DNA of 41,582 nucleotides from Chloroflexota bacterium (GTDB lineage: Bacteria; Chloroflexota; Dormibacteria; Dormibacterales; Dormibacteraceae): contig VBFO01000113.1 of NCBI GenBank assembly GCA_005881025.1, forward strand, positions 1 through 41,582. The letters run 5' to 3'. The notes below the pieces were generated by a model. The model was not told where the DNA came from, made no database searches, and saw only the letters and a list, made by a program, of their open reading frames with translations. Both the position numbers and the translations under genes were made by a program. This document shows positions 23,416 through 31,069 of the stretch, piece by piece. How positions within the stretch are numbered: the first letter of the stretch is position 1; each line of letters starts with the position of its first letter.

Positions 23416-24792
23416 TTGCTGACCAAGGAACCCGCCGCAGGACACGCCCGCAAGCCAGGCCTCAGCACTGAACAGCTTGGCGTGGCCGTCAAGGCAGGCG
23501 ACATCGACACTGTGGTCGTCGCGTTCACCGACATGCAGGGGCGCCTCATGGGCAAGCGGGTGGAGGCCGAGTACTTCATGGAGACGGCCGCGCACGGGGA
23601 GGCGGTGGAGGGCTGCAACTACCTTCTGGCGCTCGACATGGAGATGGATCCGGTACCGGGTTACAAGATCGCCAACTGGGACAGCGGTTATGGCGACTTC
23701 GACATGCAGCCGGACATGGGCACCTTGCGGCGCATCCCGTGGCTCGAGGCGACCGCGCTCGTGCTGTGCGATGTGGCGTGGCACGACGGAACTCCCGTGC
23801 GTCCCTCGCCACGGCAGGTGCTCAGGGCGCAGGTCGAGCGTGCGCGCAAGCTCGGTTTCGAGCCGATGTTCGGCTCCGAGCTGGAGTTCTATCTATTCAA
23901 AGAGACGTTCGCCGAGGCCCACGCGAAGGGATACAACAACCTCACGCCATCGGTGCCGTACATCCTCGACTATCACGTGCTCGCGACCAGCTACGACGAG
24001 CCGTTCATCCGCGCAGTCCGCAATGGCATGAAGGGCGCCGGGATCCCGGTCGAAAGCTCCAAGGGAGAGGCGTGGCCGGGGCAGCAGGAGATCAACTTCA
24101 GGTTCTCCGACGCCGTGACGATGGCGGACAACCACGTCATCTACAAAAACGGCATCAAGGAGATGGCGCACCAGCGCGGGTGCTCCGTCACGTTCATGGC
24201 CAAGCCGGATCACACCTGGATCGGCAGCTCGTGCCATGTCCATTCGAGCCTTTGGCGGGAGGGACGGAACGCATTCGATGGCGAGTCCCCGACCTTCAAG
24301 CAGTACCTGGCCGGTCACATCGCCGGCGCAGCTGAGATCGCCATCTTCCTCGCTCCCAACGTGAACTCCTACAAGCGGTACGCGGCAGCTTCGTGGGCGC
24401 CGACCACGCTGGCATGGGGACATGACAACCGCACGTGCGGGTTCCGGATCGTCGGCCATGGGCAGCACCTGCGCACCGAGTCCCGGATCCCTGGAGCCGA
24501 CGTGAACCCTTACCTGACGTTTGCGGCTCTCATCGCCGCTGGGCTCAGTGGCATCGAGCAGAAGCTCGAGCTTGGTCCCGAGTTCAAGGGCAACGCCTAC
24601 GAGTCCGACGTGCAGAGGTTCCCTCACACGCTCCGCGAGGCGATCGCTGCGCTGGAGAAAGGCAAGATGGCGCGCAAGGCGATGGGCGACGACGTCATCG
24701 ACCACTACCTCAACTACGCGCGCACGGAGCAGGCGCTGTTCGACAAGGTCGTCACCAACTACGAGCGCGAAAGGCTCTTCGAGCGGGGATGA
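23416..24792 (+). CDS. Glutamine synthetase-like gamma-glutamyl-amine ligase, copy 2
   Basis: 458 residues of glutamine-synthetase fold with the catalytic set in place: Glu pair in FGSELEFYLFK, Glu in EAWPGQQEINFRF, His in GSSCHVHSSLWREG, the Arg region AWGHDNRTCGFRIV and TESRIPGADVNPYLTFAAL. Being next to an ethanolamine-type permease and followed by an aldehyde dehydrogenase and an SDR, it most resembles the GlnA4/IpuC logic: glutamate is attached to an amino alcohol or amine to protect it during oxidation. The start is TTG at 23416, five bases after a near-perfect Shine-Dalgarno AGGAGGTG. It differs clearly from copy 1, so the two ligases probably accept different amines. Confidence 0.92.
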   Translation: MLTKEPAAGHARKPGLSTEQLGVAVKAGDIDTVVVAFTDMQGRLMGKRVEAEYFMETAAHGEAVEGCNYLLALDMEMDPVPGYKIANWDSGYGDFDMQPDMGTLRRIPWLEATALVLCDVAWHDGTPVRPSPRQVLRAQVERARKLGFEPMFGSELEFYLFKETFAEAHAKGYNNLTPSVPYILDYHVLATSYDEPFIRAVRNGMKGAGIPVESSKGEAWPGQQEINFRFSDAVTMADNHVIYKNGIKEMAHQRGCSVTFMAKPDHTWIGSSCHVHSSLWREGRNAFDGESPTFKQYLAGHIAGAAEIAIFLAPNVNSYKRYAAASWAPTTLAWGHDNRTCGFRIVGHGQHLRTESRIPGADVNPYLTFAALIAAGLSGIEQKLELGPEFKGNAYESDVQRFPHTLREAIAALEKGKMARKAMGDDVIDHYLNYARTEQALFDKVVTNYERERLFERG

Positions 24793-26156
24793 GTCGAGCG
24801 ACCGCGACCCTCGAGGTGATCAACCCGGCGACCGAGAAGCCCATCGCGCATCTGGAGCGCGCCGGTGTGGAGGACACGGATCGCGCGGTGGCCGCCGCGC
24901 GCGCGGCATACCCCGCCTGGCGCGCGGTCAAGCCGGCCGACAGGGCCCGCCTGCTGCGGCGCGTGGCGGCGCTGGTGGAGGAGCACGGCGAAGAGCTGGC
25001 CAGGCTGGAGACCGCCAACGTCGGCAAGCCGCTGGGCGACTCGCGGTGGGAGATGGGCATGGTGGCCGACGTCTTCCACTTCTACGCCGGAGCGATCGAC
25101 AAGCACTACGGCGAGACGATCCCGGTGGCGGGCGGTGTCGACATGACCTTCCGCGAGCCGCTGGGCGTGGTCGGGCTGATCGTGCCGTGGAACTTTCCGC
25201 TCATGCTCGCCAGCTGGAAGCTCGGACCGGCCCTGGCATGCGGCAACACAGTGGTCCTGAAACCGGCCGAGCTCACGCCGCTGACGGCGCTTCGCTTCGC
25301 CGAGCTGGCCCTCGAGGCCGGCCTCCCTTTGGGGGTCGTCAACGTGCTGGTCGGGCCCGGCTCGGTGGTGGGAGAGCGGCTCATCGCCCATCCGGACGTG
25401 GCCAAGATCGGGTTCACCGGCTCGACCGAGGTCGGTCGGCGGGTGATGGAAGGCGCTGCGCAGACGATCAAGCGGGTCACTCTCGAGCTCGGAGGTAAGT
25501 CGGCCAACCTGATCTTTGCCGACGCGGACCTCGAGCGGGCCGCGGCCGCTGCACCCAGCGCAGTCTTCGGCAACGCAGGCCAGGACTGCTGCGCGCGGTC
25601 GAGGATCCTGGTCGAGCGCTCGGTGTACGAGCGATTCGCCGGCCTGCTGACCGACGCCACCCGTAAATTCCGCGTCGGCGACCCGGAGGCCGACGGCACC
25701 GACATGGGCCCGCTCGTCTCTGCCGGCCAGCGCGCGAAGGTCGCGTCCTACGCCGAGGGCAAAGCGATGTTCAAGGGCGACGTCCCGGCCGGACCTGGAT
25801 TCTGGTTCCCGTGCACGCTGGTGGAGGCATCGAACTCCGACCGCGTGGCGCGCGAGGAGGTGTTCGGGCCGGTGGCGGCCGTGATCCCGTTCGAGGACGA
25901 AGCGGATGCCGTGCGCATCGCCAACGACACCCGCTACGGCCTTTCGGGCTCGATCTGGACGCGGGACGGCGCCCGTGCGATGCGGGTCGCACGCGGCATC
26001 GAGTCGGGAGTCCTGTCGATCAACTCCAACAGCTCAGTGCGTGTGGTGGCGCCCTTTGGAGGCGTCAAGCAGTCGGGCTTTGGTCGCGAGCTGGGCATGC
26101 ACGCGATGGACGGTTACTCCGACGTCAAGAACGTGTTCATGTCGACCGAGTCCTGA
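24789..26156 (+). CDS. NAD(P)-dependent aldehyde dehydrogenase (PuuC/gamma-glutamyl aldehyde type by context)
   Basis: 455 residues of the ALDH superfamily. Landmarks are IVPWNFPLMLASWKLGPALA, GFTGSTEVGRRVM, the general base Glu in VTLELGGKSANL (about residue 234), the catalytic Cys in GNAGQDCCARSRI (about residue 266) and EEVFGPVAAVIPF. Compared with the usual ~480-495 residues it is short. The central stretch after VSAGQRAKVASYAEGKA passes straight to MFKGDVPAGPGFWFPCTLVE, so the usual loop there is trimmed. It would oxidise a gamma-glutamylated amino aldehyde to the acid. It is ATGA-coupled to the ligase gene. Confidence 0.93.
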   Translation: MSRATATLEVINPATEKPIAHLERAGVEDTDRAVAAARAAYPAWRAVKPADRARLLRRVAALVEEHGEELARLETANVGKPLGDSRWEMGMVADVFHFYAGAIDKHYGETIPVAGGVDMTFREPLGVVGLIVPWNFPLMLASWKLGPALACGNTVVLKPAELTPLTALRFAELALEAGLPLGVVNVLVGPGSVVGERLIAHPDVAKIGFTGSTEVGRRVMEGAAQTIKRVTLELGGKSANLIFADADLERAAAAAPSAVFGNAGQDCCARSRILVERSVYERFAGLLTDATRKFRVGDPEADGTDMGPLVSAGQRAKVASYAEGKAMFKGDVPAGPGFWFPCTLVEASNSDRVAREEVFGPVAAVIPFEDEADAVRIANDTRYGLSGSIWTRDGARAMRVARGIESGVLSINSNSSVRVVAPFGGVKQSGFGRELGMHAMDGYSDVKNVFMSTES

Positions 26157-26923
26157 TGGGGCGGCTTGACGGAAAGGTCGCCGTGATCACCGGCGCGGCC
26201 GGGGGCATCGGGCGGGAGGCCGCGATCCTGTTCTCGTCCGAGGGCGCGAAGGTTTGCATTGCTGATGTCGGTGCCGAGGCGGGGGAGAAGGCGGCGAAGG
26301 AATGCCGTGAGGCCTTCTTCTTCAAGGCCGACGTCAGCGACCCGAACAGCGTGCAGGCCATGTACGCAGAGACGAAGAAGCGATACGGCCGCGTCAACGT
26401 GCTCTACAACAACGCAGGCATCATGCCCGCCGACGACGACTCGATCCTCACGACCGAGCCGGATGCGTGGGACCGCGTCCTGGCCGTGAATGCCAAGGGC
26501 GTCTACCTGTGCTGCAAATACGGCATCCCGCACCTCCTCGAGGCTGGCGGCGGGTCCGTCATCAACGTCGCCTCGTTCGTGGCCCTGGTCGGCGCCGCCA
26601 CCTCGCAGATCGGATACACGGCGTCGAAAGGCGCGGTGCTGTCGATGAGCCGCGAGCTCGCCGTGCAGTTCGCGCGCCAGGGCGTGCGGGTGAACGCGCT
26701 GTGCCCTGGCCCGGTCGAGACACCGCTGCTCATGCGCCTCTTCTCGGAGACACCGGGGGCATACGAGCGAAGGCGCGTGCACCTGCCCATGGGCAGGCTC
26801 GCGCAGGCGCGTGAGATCGCCAACGCGGCGCTGTTCCTGGCCAGTGACGAAGCGAGCTACGTCAACGGCTCGACGTTCCTGGTCGACGGCGGCCTCACGG
26901 CCGCGTACGTGACTCCCGAATAG
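26156..26923 (+). CDS. Short-chain dehydrogenase/reductase
   Basis: A 255-residue classical SDR: nucleotide motif ITGAAGGIGREAA, Asp in CIADVGAEAG (prefers NAD(H)), LYNNAGIMP, catalytic Ser in INVASFVALVG and Tyr/Lys in YTASKGAVLSMSREL, ending SYVNGSTFLVDGGLT. In this operon it is the natural candidate for oxidising a gamma-glutamylated amino alcohol to the aldehyde used by the preceding ALDH. The start overlaps the ALDH stop as TGATG. Confidence 0.93.
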   Translation: MGRLDGKVAVITGAAGGIGREAAILFSSEGAKVCIADVGAEAGEKAAKECREAFFFKADVSDPNSVQAMYAETKKRYGRVNVLYNNAGIMPADDDSILTTEPDAWDRVLAVNAKGVYLCCKYGIPHLLEAGGGSVINVASFVALVGAATSQIGYTASKGAVLSMSRELAVQFARQGVRVNALCPGPVETPLLMRLFSETPGAYERRRVHLPMGRLAQAREIANAALFLASDEASYVNGSTFLVDGGLTAAYVTPE

Positions 26924-27576
26924 ACAGCCGCAGAGCGGTCGTCCGCGATGCGCTCGGCATCGCCGTCGCCACCGGTGCCTACGCGCTCTCGTTCGGCGCC
27001 ATCTCCGTCACCGCGGGCCTCTCCATCGTCCAGACCTGCGCGCTCTCACTGCTGATGTTTACCGGCGCTTCCCAGTTCGCGTTTGTGGGCGTGATCGGGG
27101 CGGGCGGCAGCCCCTGGGCCGGCGCCGCGACGGCGGCCCTGCTGGGAACGAGAAATGCCCTCTACGGCCTGCGGCTGGCCTCGCTCCTTTCGGTTCGAGG
27201 TCCACGCCGGCTGGTGGCGTCGCAGCTCGTGATCGACGAGACCACCGCCATGGCGATCGCCCGCGATCAGCCTGATCTGAGCCGTTTTGCTTTCTGGGCC
27301 ACCGGGGTGGCGCTCTTCTCGCTGTGGAACCTCGGCACGCTCATCGGCGCCCTGGCCACGCACGCGCTGCCGGATCCGAAGGTCCTGGGCTTCGACGCCG
27401 CCCCGCCCGCGGCGTTCCTCGCACTGCTCGCGCCGCGCCTGCGCGCGCGAGAGCCGCTGGCGATCGCTTTCGCTGCCGCGCTGGTGGCGCTGATCGCTCT
27501 GCCGTTCGTTCCGGCGGGCGTGCCGCTCCTGATCGTCGCGGTGATCGTCGTCTTGTACGGGGTGAGGTCGCGATGA
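26920..27576 (+). CDS. azlC: AzlC-family branched-chain amino acid exporter subunit; apparent ATA start
   Basis: A 218-residue membrane protein, large subunit of the AzlCD exporter. The AzlC signatures are GAYALSFGAISVTAGLSI, SLLMFTGASQFAFVGVIGAG and LLGTRNALYGLRLA. The first in-frame ATG (27055) lies inside the second conserved segment, so the gene must begin earlier. From the in-frame TGA near 26851 to 27055 there is no ATG, GTG or TTG. The ATA at 26920 overlaps the SDR stop by 4 nt (ATAG), copying the ATGA overlaps elsewhere in both operons, and gives the normal length and N-terminus (DSRRAVVRDALGIAV). A sequencing error of ATG is the alternative. Export of an amino acid end product is the likely role. 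Confidence 0.85.
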   Translation: MDSRRAVVRDALGIAVATGAYALSFGAISVTAGLSIVQTCALSLLMFTGASQFAFVGVIGAGGSPWAGAATAALLGTRNALYGLRLASLLSVRGPRRLVASQLVIDETTAMAIARDQPDLSRFAFWATGVALFSLWNLGTLIGALATHALPDPKVLGFDAAPPAAFLALLAPRLRAREPLAIAFAAALVALIALPFVPAGVPLLIVAVIVVLYGVRSR

Positions 27577-27875
27577 CATGGGCTGCGCTGCTGGTGGCGG
27601 CAGGGGTCTGCTACGCGATCAAGCTGGCCGGCCTGTCGCTGCCCCAACGGTTCCTGAAGGACCCGCGGATCCAGCGCACGGTTCCACTGCTGCCGGTCGC
27701 TCTGCTGGCCGCCCTGATCGCGACGCAGACCTTCGCGTCCGGCCAGCACCTGGTGCTGGATGTGCGGGCGGCCGCGCTTGGAGTGGCTGCGATCGCGGTG
27801 CTGTTACGCGCTCCGTTCCTGATTGTGGTGGCCGCCGGCGCCGCCACGGCCGCCCTGCTGCGCCTAGCGCTCTAG
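27573..27875 (+). CDS. azlD: AzlD-family exporter subunit
   Basis: A 100-residue, three- to four-TM partner of AzlC (WAALLVAAGVCYAIKLAG, then the conserved RTVPLLPVALLAALIA). The start ATG overlaps the AzlC stop as ATGA. It closes the rightward operon and overlaps the convergent alpha-mannosidase gene by 12 bp. Confidence 0.9.
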   Translation: MTWAALLVAAGVCYAIKLAGLSLPQRFLKDPRIQRTVPLLPVALLAALIATQTFASGQHLVLDVRAAALGVAAIAVLLRAPFLIVVAAGAATAALLRLAL

Positions 27876-30449
27876 CTTCAGCGTCACGACCTGGAATGGC
27901 CTGAGGTCCAGCTCCAGTGACGTCTCCTCACGCTCGCGCTCGAGCAGGTCGCACAGCAGGACGCGCCGGGCGGGCAAGGTCGTCGTGACCCCAGCGTGGC
28001 AAGGCCGTCCCCACGCCTCGTAGAGGCGCACGATCACCGCGTCGGAGTCTTCGGCGCGTTTGATCGCCTCGACGATCACCTGCGTTGTGTCTACCTCCAC
28101 CAGCGAACGCGTTGTGCCGAGGGGCAGGTTGGTGGGCAGGATGCGCAGCGGGCGGTTCAGGTCCTCGGCCGCCTGGATGACACCCGCCTCGCGGAAGCCA
28201 CCTGGGTGCGGCATCAGCGCATACGTGAACGTGTGCGTGCCCTGGTCCGCGTGCGGATCTGGATGCGTCGGCGCCCGCAGAAGGGACAGCCGCATAACGC
28301 CGTCATGGATGTCGTATCCGTGCTTGGAGTCATTGAGCAGAGCGACTCCGTAGTCGCCGTCTCCCAGGTCAGCCCACCGCTGCGCGCACACCTCGAACAT
28401 CGCGCGGGCCTGCGGCGTGTCCATGTGCGTCGGGCGCTGGACATGGCCGAACTGAACCTCATATGTCGCTTCACGAGCCGATACCGCCACTGGAAACGCG
28501 ACCTTCAAGATCTTGTGTCGCTCATTCCAGTCCACAGTCGTGGAGAAGAGAATCACCCGTGAGCCGGGCTCGAGCGAGATCGCCTGCGTGACGGTCGAGT
28601 CACCAAACCGACGCCCGACGGTCACGAACGAGTCGCGGTGCTCGATGTCCAGGTCCCATGCATCCCACCTCCGTGGGTTGTCCTCATGCAGCTCGAGGAC
28701 GTTGCCCGGCCCGCCGAGGACCTCGCGCCCGATCTCCTTGTCCCAGATCGAGCTCACGACTCCGTTGCCGCCGACTTCGACACGCAGGAGCTCGTTCTCC
28801 AAAGACGTGGACGAAACGAGCGGACGTTTCTCCAACACCGTCCATCCGCACGGCGGAACACCGCCGCGGGAATGTGATGTCGCGTTGAACACCGCAACGT
28901 TCGGCCCACGGCCCGCGATCGGATCCGTCGCTCTCGAGGTCATGTCCTCGGCGGACGCGACGACCGCGGCAAGATCGCGCTCCGCATCCTCGTAGACCCA
29001 GTCGATGCTCGACCCCGGCAGGATGTCGTGGAACTGGTTGGTCAGCAACGTCTTCCACGCTCGGTCGAGCTCCTCGCGCGGGTAGGATCCTGCCGCGACC
29101 GACCACATCTCTGCCTCACGCAAAGCGTCCTGCGCACGCCGGTTGAGGAGCTTCGTCCGTGCCTGTGAGGTGTAGGTTCCGCGGTGAAGCTCGAAATAGA
29201 GCTCGCCGCGCACTGTCACAAGGTCGTGCGCCTCAGCCGAGGCGTGCTCGAAGAAGTCGGAGGCCCGTCCCAGCGGCACCCCGAGCTGCTGGGCCGACTC
29301 GATCATCTCGGCGGTCGGGCCGCCGCCGCCATCCCCGAACCCGAAGAGATACAGAGACCGGTTCGAGTGCGCCGCGTCCTTGAAGCTGCGAGCCGACCGC
29401 TCGACCTGGTCCGCGGTGAGGTCGCCGTTGTACGTGTCTGCGGGCGGGAAGTGCGTGAAGACGCGCGACCCGTCGATGCCCTCCCACCAGAACGTGTGGT
29501 GCTCGGGCTTGTTGGTGTCGTTCCAGGAAAGCTTCTGCGTCAGGAAGTAATCGCAGCCGGACTCCTTGATGAGCTGCGGCAGGTTGCCCGGATAGCCGAA
29601 CACATCTGGGAGCCAGACCACACGAGTCTCGTAGCCGAGTTCCTGCATTAAGAAGCGCTTGCCGTGCAGCAGCTGGCGGACCAGCGACTCACCCGAGGGC
29701 AGGTTGCAGTCGGCCTCGACCCACATCGCCCCGACCGGCTCCCACTGACCCGCAGAGGCAGCAGCCTTGATCCGCTCGTAGAGATCCGGGTACGACTCCT
29801 TCATCCACGCGTACTGCGCGGGCTGCGAGGCCGCAAATACGTAATCAGGGTGCTCGTCCATCAGGGCCAGCTGCGTGGACCAGCTGCGGGCGCATTTGCG
29901 CCTGGCCTCGCGCAGCGGCCACAGCCACGCGGTGTCGATGTGCGCGTGACCAACTGCGGTGATGCGATGTCCTCCGAGCTCGAGCCGCGCCAGGCTGGAG
30001 GGGTCGCCGTCCCAGAGCATCAGCTCGGCCTGGCTGAGAAGAAACGCGGGCTCGGCGGATTTGCGCATCGCGATCATCGATGTCGCCGGCTCCGCGCCCG
30101 ACAGCGTGGTCATCGGGTTGGCGGCCGCCTCCAGGAAGAAGTCGACGTGCTGCCCGTCGACAGGTAGCGCGCGGTGGTTGGGGTCCACGCCGCGCCAGGG
30201 TTTTCCGTCCCTCCATGCCAGGGCTTCGCAGGTGAAGCCGGTCGGGCCGTGGAATCCGAGGTCGAACACGGCGGCGACCCGCTTGCCCGCCCACTCATCG
30301 GGCACCCGGCCCGTGACGTGAAACCAGGTCGTGCTCCAGGGCGGACCCCACGCATCGCCCACGCGAAATGGATGGAACGCACCCTCCATCGCCTGGGCAA
30401 ACGAGATCGGCTCGCCGCGCACGAGCTGCGCGGTCAGCTCCAGCTCCAT
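27864..30449 (-). CDS. Alpha-mannosidase, glycoside hydrolase family 38
   Basis: An 861-residue GH38 enzyme. The zinc/active-site opening is AVGHAHIDTAWLWPLREA (about residue 167). The catalytic nucleophile Asp is in WLPDVFGYPGNLPQLIK (about residue 282), followed by FLTQKLSWNDTN and TNQFHDILPGSSID. The C-terminal beta-sandwich domains run from about 530. There is no signal peptide, so it is cytosolic and acts on imported oligosaccharides. The frame extends 29 codons further, but ATG 30449 is the first Met in normal sequence and the extension overlaps the divergent GNAT gene. It is transcribed away from that gene and is not part of the amine operon. Confidence 0.93.
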   Translation of the reverse strand: MELELTAQLVRGEPISFAQAMEGAFHPFRVGDAWGPPWSTTWFHVTGRVPDEWAGKRVAAVFDLGFHGPTGFTCEALAWRDGKPWRGVDPNHRALPVDGQHVDFFLEAAANPMTTLSGAEPATSMIAMRKSAEPAFLLSQAELMLWDGDPSSLARLELGGHRITAVGHAHIDTAWLWPLREARRKCARSWSTQLALMDEHPDYVFAASQPAQYAWMKESYPDLYERIKAAASAGQWEPVGAMWVEADCNLPSGESLVRQLLHGKRFLMQELGYETRVVWLPDVFGYPGNLPQLIKESGCDYFLTQKLSWNDTNKPEHHTFWWEGIDGSRVFTHFPPADTYNGDLTADQVERSARSFKDAAHSNRSLYLFGFGDGGGGPTAEMIESAQQLGVPLGRASDFFEHASAEAHDLVTVRGELYFELHRGTYTSQARTKLLNRRAQDALREAEMWSVAAGSYPREELDRAWKTLLTNQFHDILPGSSIDWVYEDAERDLAAVVASAEDMTSRATDPIAGRGPNVAVFNATSHSRGGVPPCGWTVLEKRPLVSSTSLENELLRVEVGGNGVVSSIWDKEIGREVLGGPGNVLELHEDNPRRWDAWDLDIEHRDSFVTVGRRFGDSTVTQAISLEPGSRVILFSTTVDWNERHKILKVAFPVAVSAREATYEVQFGHVQRPTHMDTPQARAMFEVCAQRWADLGDGDYGVALLNDSKHGYDIHDGVMRLSLLRAPTHPDPHADQGTHTFTYALMPHPGGFREAGVIQAAEDLNRPLRILPTNLPLGTTRSLVEVDTTQVIVEAIKRAEDSDAVIVRLYEAWGRPCHAGVTTTLPARRVLLCDLLEREREETSLELDLRPFQVVTLKLER

Positions 30450-30469
30450 CGGGCGATTAGTGTGTGGCA

Positions 30470-30895
30470 ATGCGCATCGAAGCCGCGACCGAGGCCACTC
30501 CCGCGCTGCTGGAGGCACTGAGGTCGCTGCTGCCACAGCTGAACCCGCGCCTGCCGGAGCTGACCATGGAGAAGCTTCAGGCGGTGGTCGATGACCCCGC
30601 AGCCACTCTCCTCGCCGTCTATGACGAAGGCACGGTGATGGGGGTGGCGGTGGTCCTCACGTACACGACGCCCTCATGGAGGAAGGCGCGCATCGAGGAC
30701 GTCGTCATCGATGAGAAGGCGCGCGGCCGCGGCCTGGGCAAGGCGCTGGTGGAGCGGTGCATCGAGCTGGCGCGCGAGCGAGGTGCCGAGGTGGTCGAGC
30801 TCCAGTCGGCGAGGTGGCGCGAGGCCGCCAACCGGCTCTATCCCGCGCTGGGCTTCGAGCTCCGCGAGTCGAACCTGTACCGCCTCACGCTATAG
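30470..30895 (+). CDS. GNAT-family N-acetyltransferase
   Basis: 141 residues with the acetyl-CoA pyrophosphate loop EKARGRGLGKALVERCIELA and the C-terminal motif WREAANRLYPALGFELRES typical of small GNAT enzymes. The substrate is unknown. ATG 30470 or GTG 30464 could start it. Its start is only about 20 bp from that of the divergent mannosidase gene, so each promoter must overlap the other's coding sequence or one message is leaderless. Confidence 0.88.
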   Translation: MRIEAATEATPALLEALRSLLPQLNPRLPELTMEKLQAVVDDPAATLLAVYDEGTVMGVAVVLTYTTPSWRKARIEDVVIDEKARGRGLGKALVERCIELARERGAEVVELQSARWREAANRLYPALGFELRESNLYRLTL

Positions 30896-30943
30896 AGGTG
30901 CGTCCGGGAAACCACTCGCCAAAGCATCGGCCCATTTCCGCCG

Positions 30944-30971
30944 AGCGTCCTTCGGACGCTGACGCCGGCGT
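30944..30971. terminator. UUCG-capped hairpin and adjacent palindrome downstream of the GNAT gene
   Basis: AGCGTCC-TTC-GGACGCT (30944-30960) folds as a stem closed by the very stable C(UUCG)G loop. The palindrome ACGCCGGCGT follows at 30962-30971. It lies between the convergent GNAT and oligoendopeptidase genes and could end transcripts from either side. There is no T-tract. The remaining intergenic DNA to 31069 shows nothing else. Confidence 0.55.
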
Positions 30972-31069
30972 TAGGGGGCCCGGCGCTTGTCGTCACGCAT
31001 CTGCGCGATGCGCTCCTCCTCGCGCCACCCCTGCCTTGGCGTCGGCGGTCTGGGCCGCGCCTTGACGAG

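Noticed and set aside
23416-24792. Ordinary ammonium-assimilating glutamine synthetase
   Set aside because: Position in a permease-ALDH-SDR operon and the presence of a second diverged copy favour amine ligation, though sequence alone cannot exclude it.
27864-30449. Alpha-mannosidase as part of the sugar/amine system
   Set aside because: Opposite strand, convergent overlap with AzlD, separate promoter; no evidence of a link beyond proximity.
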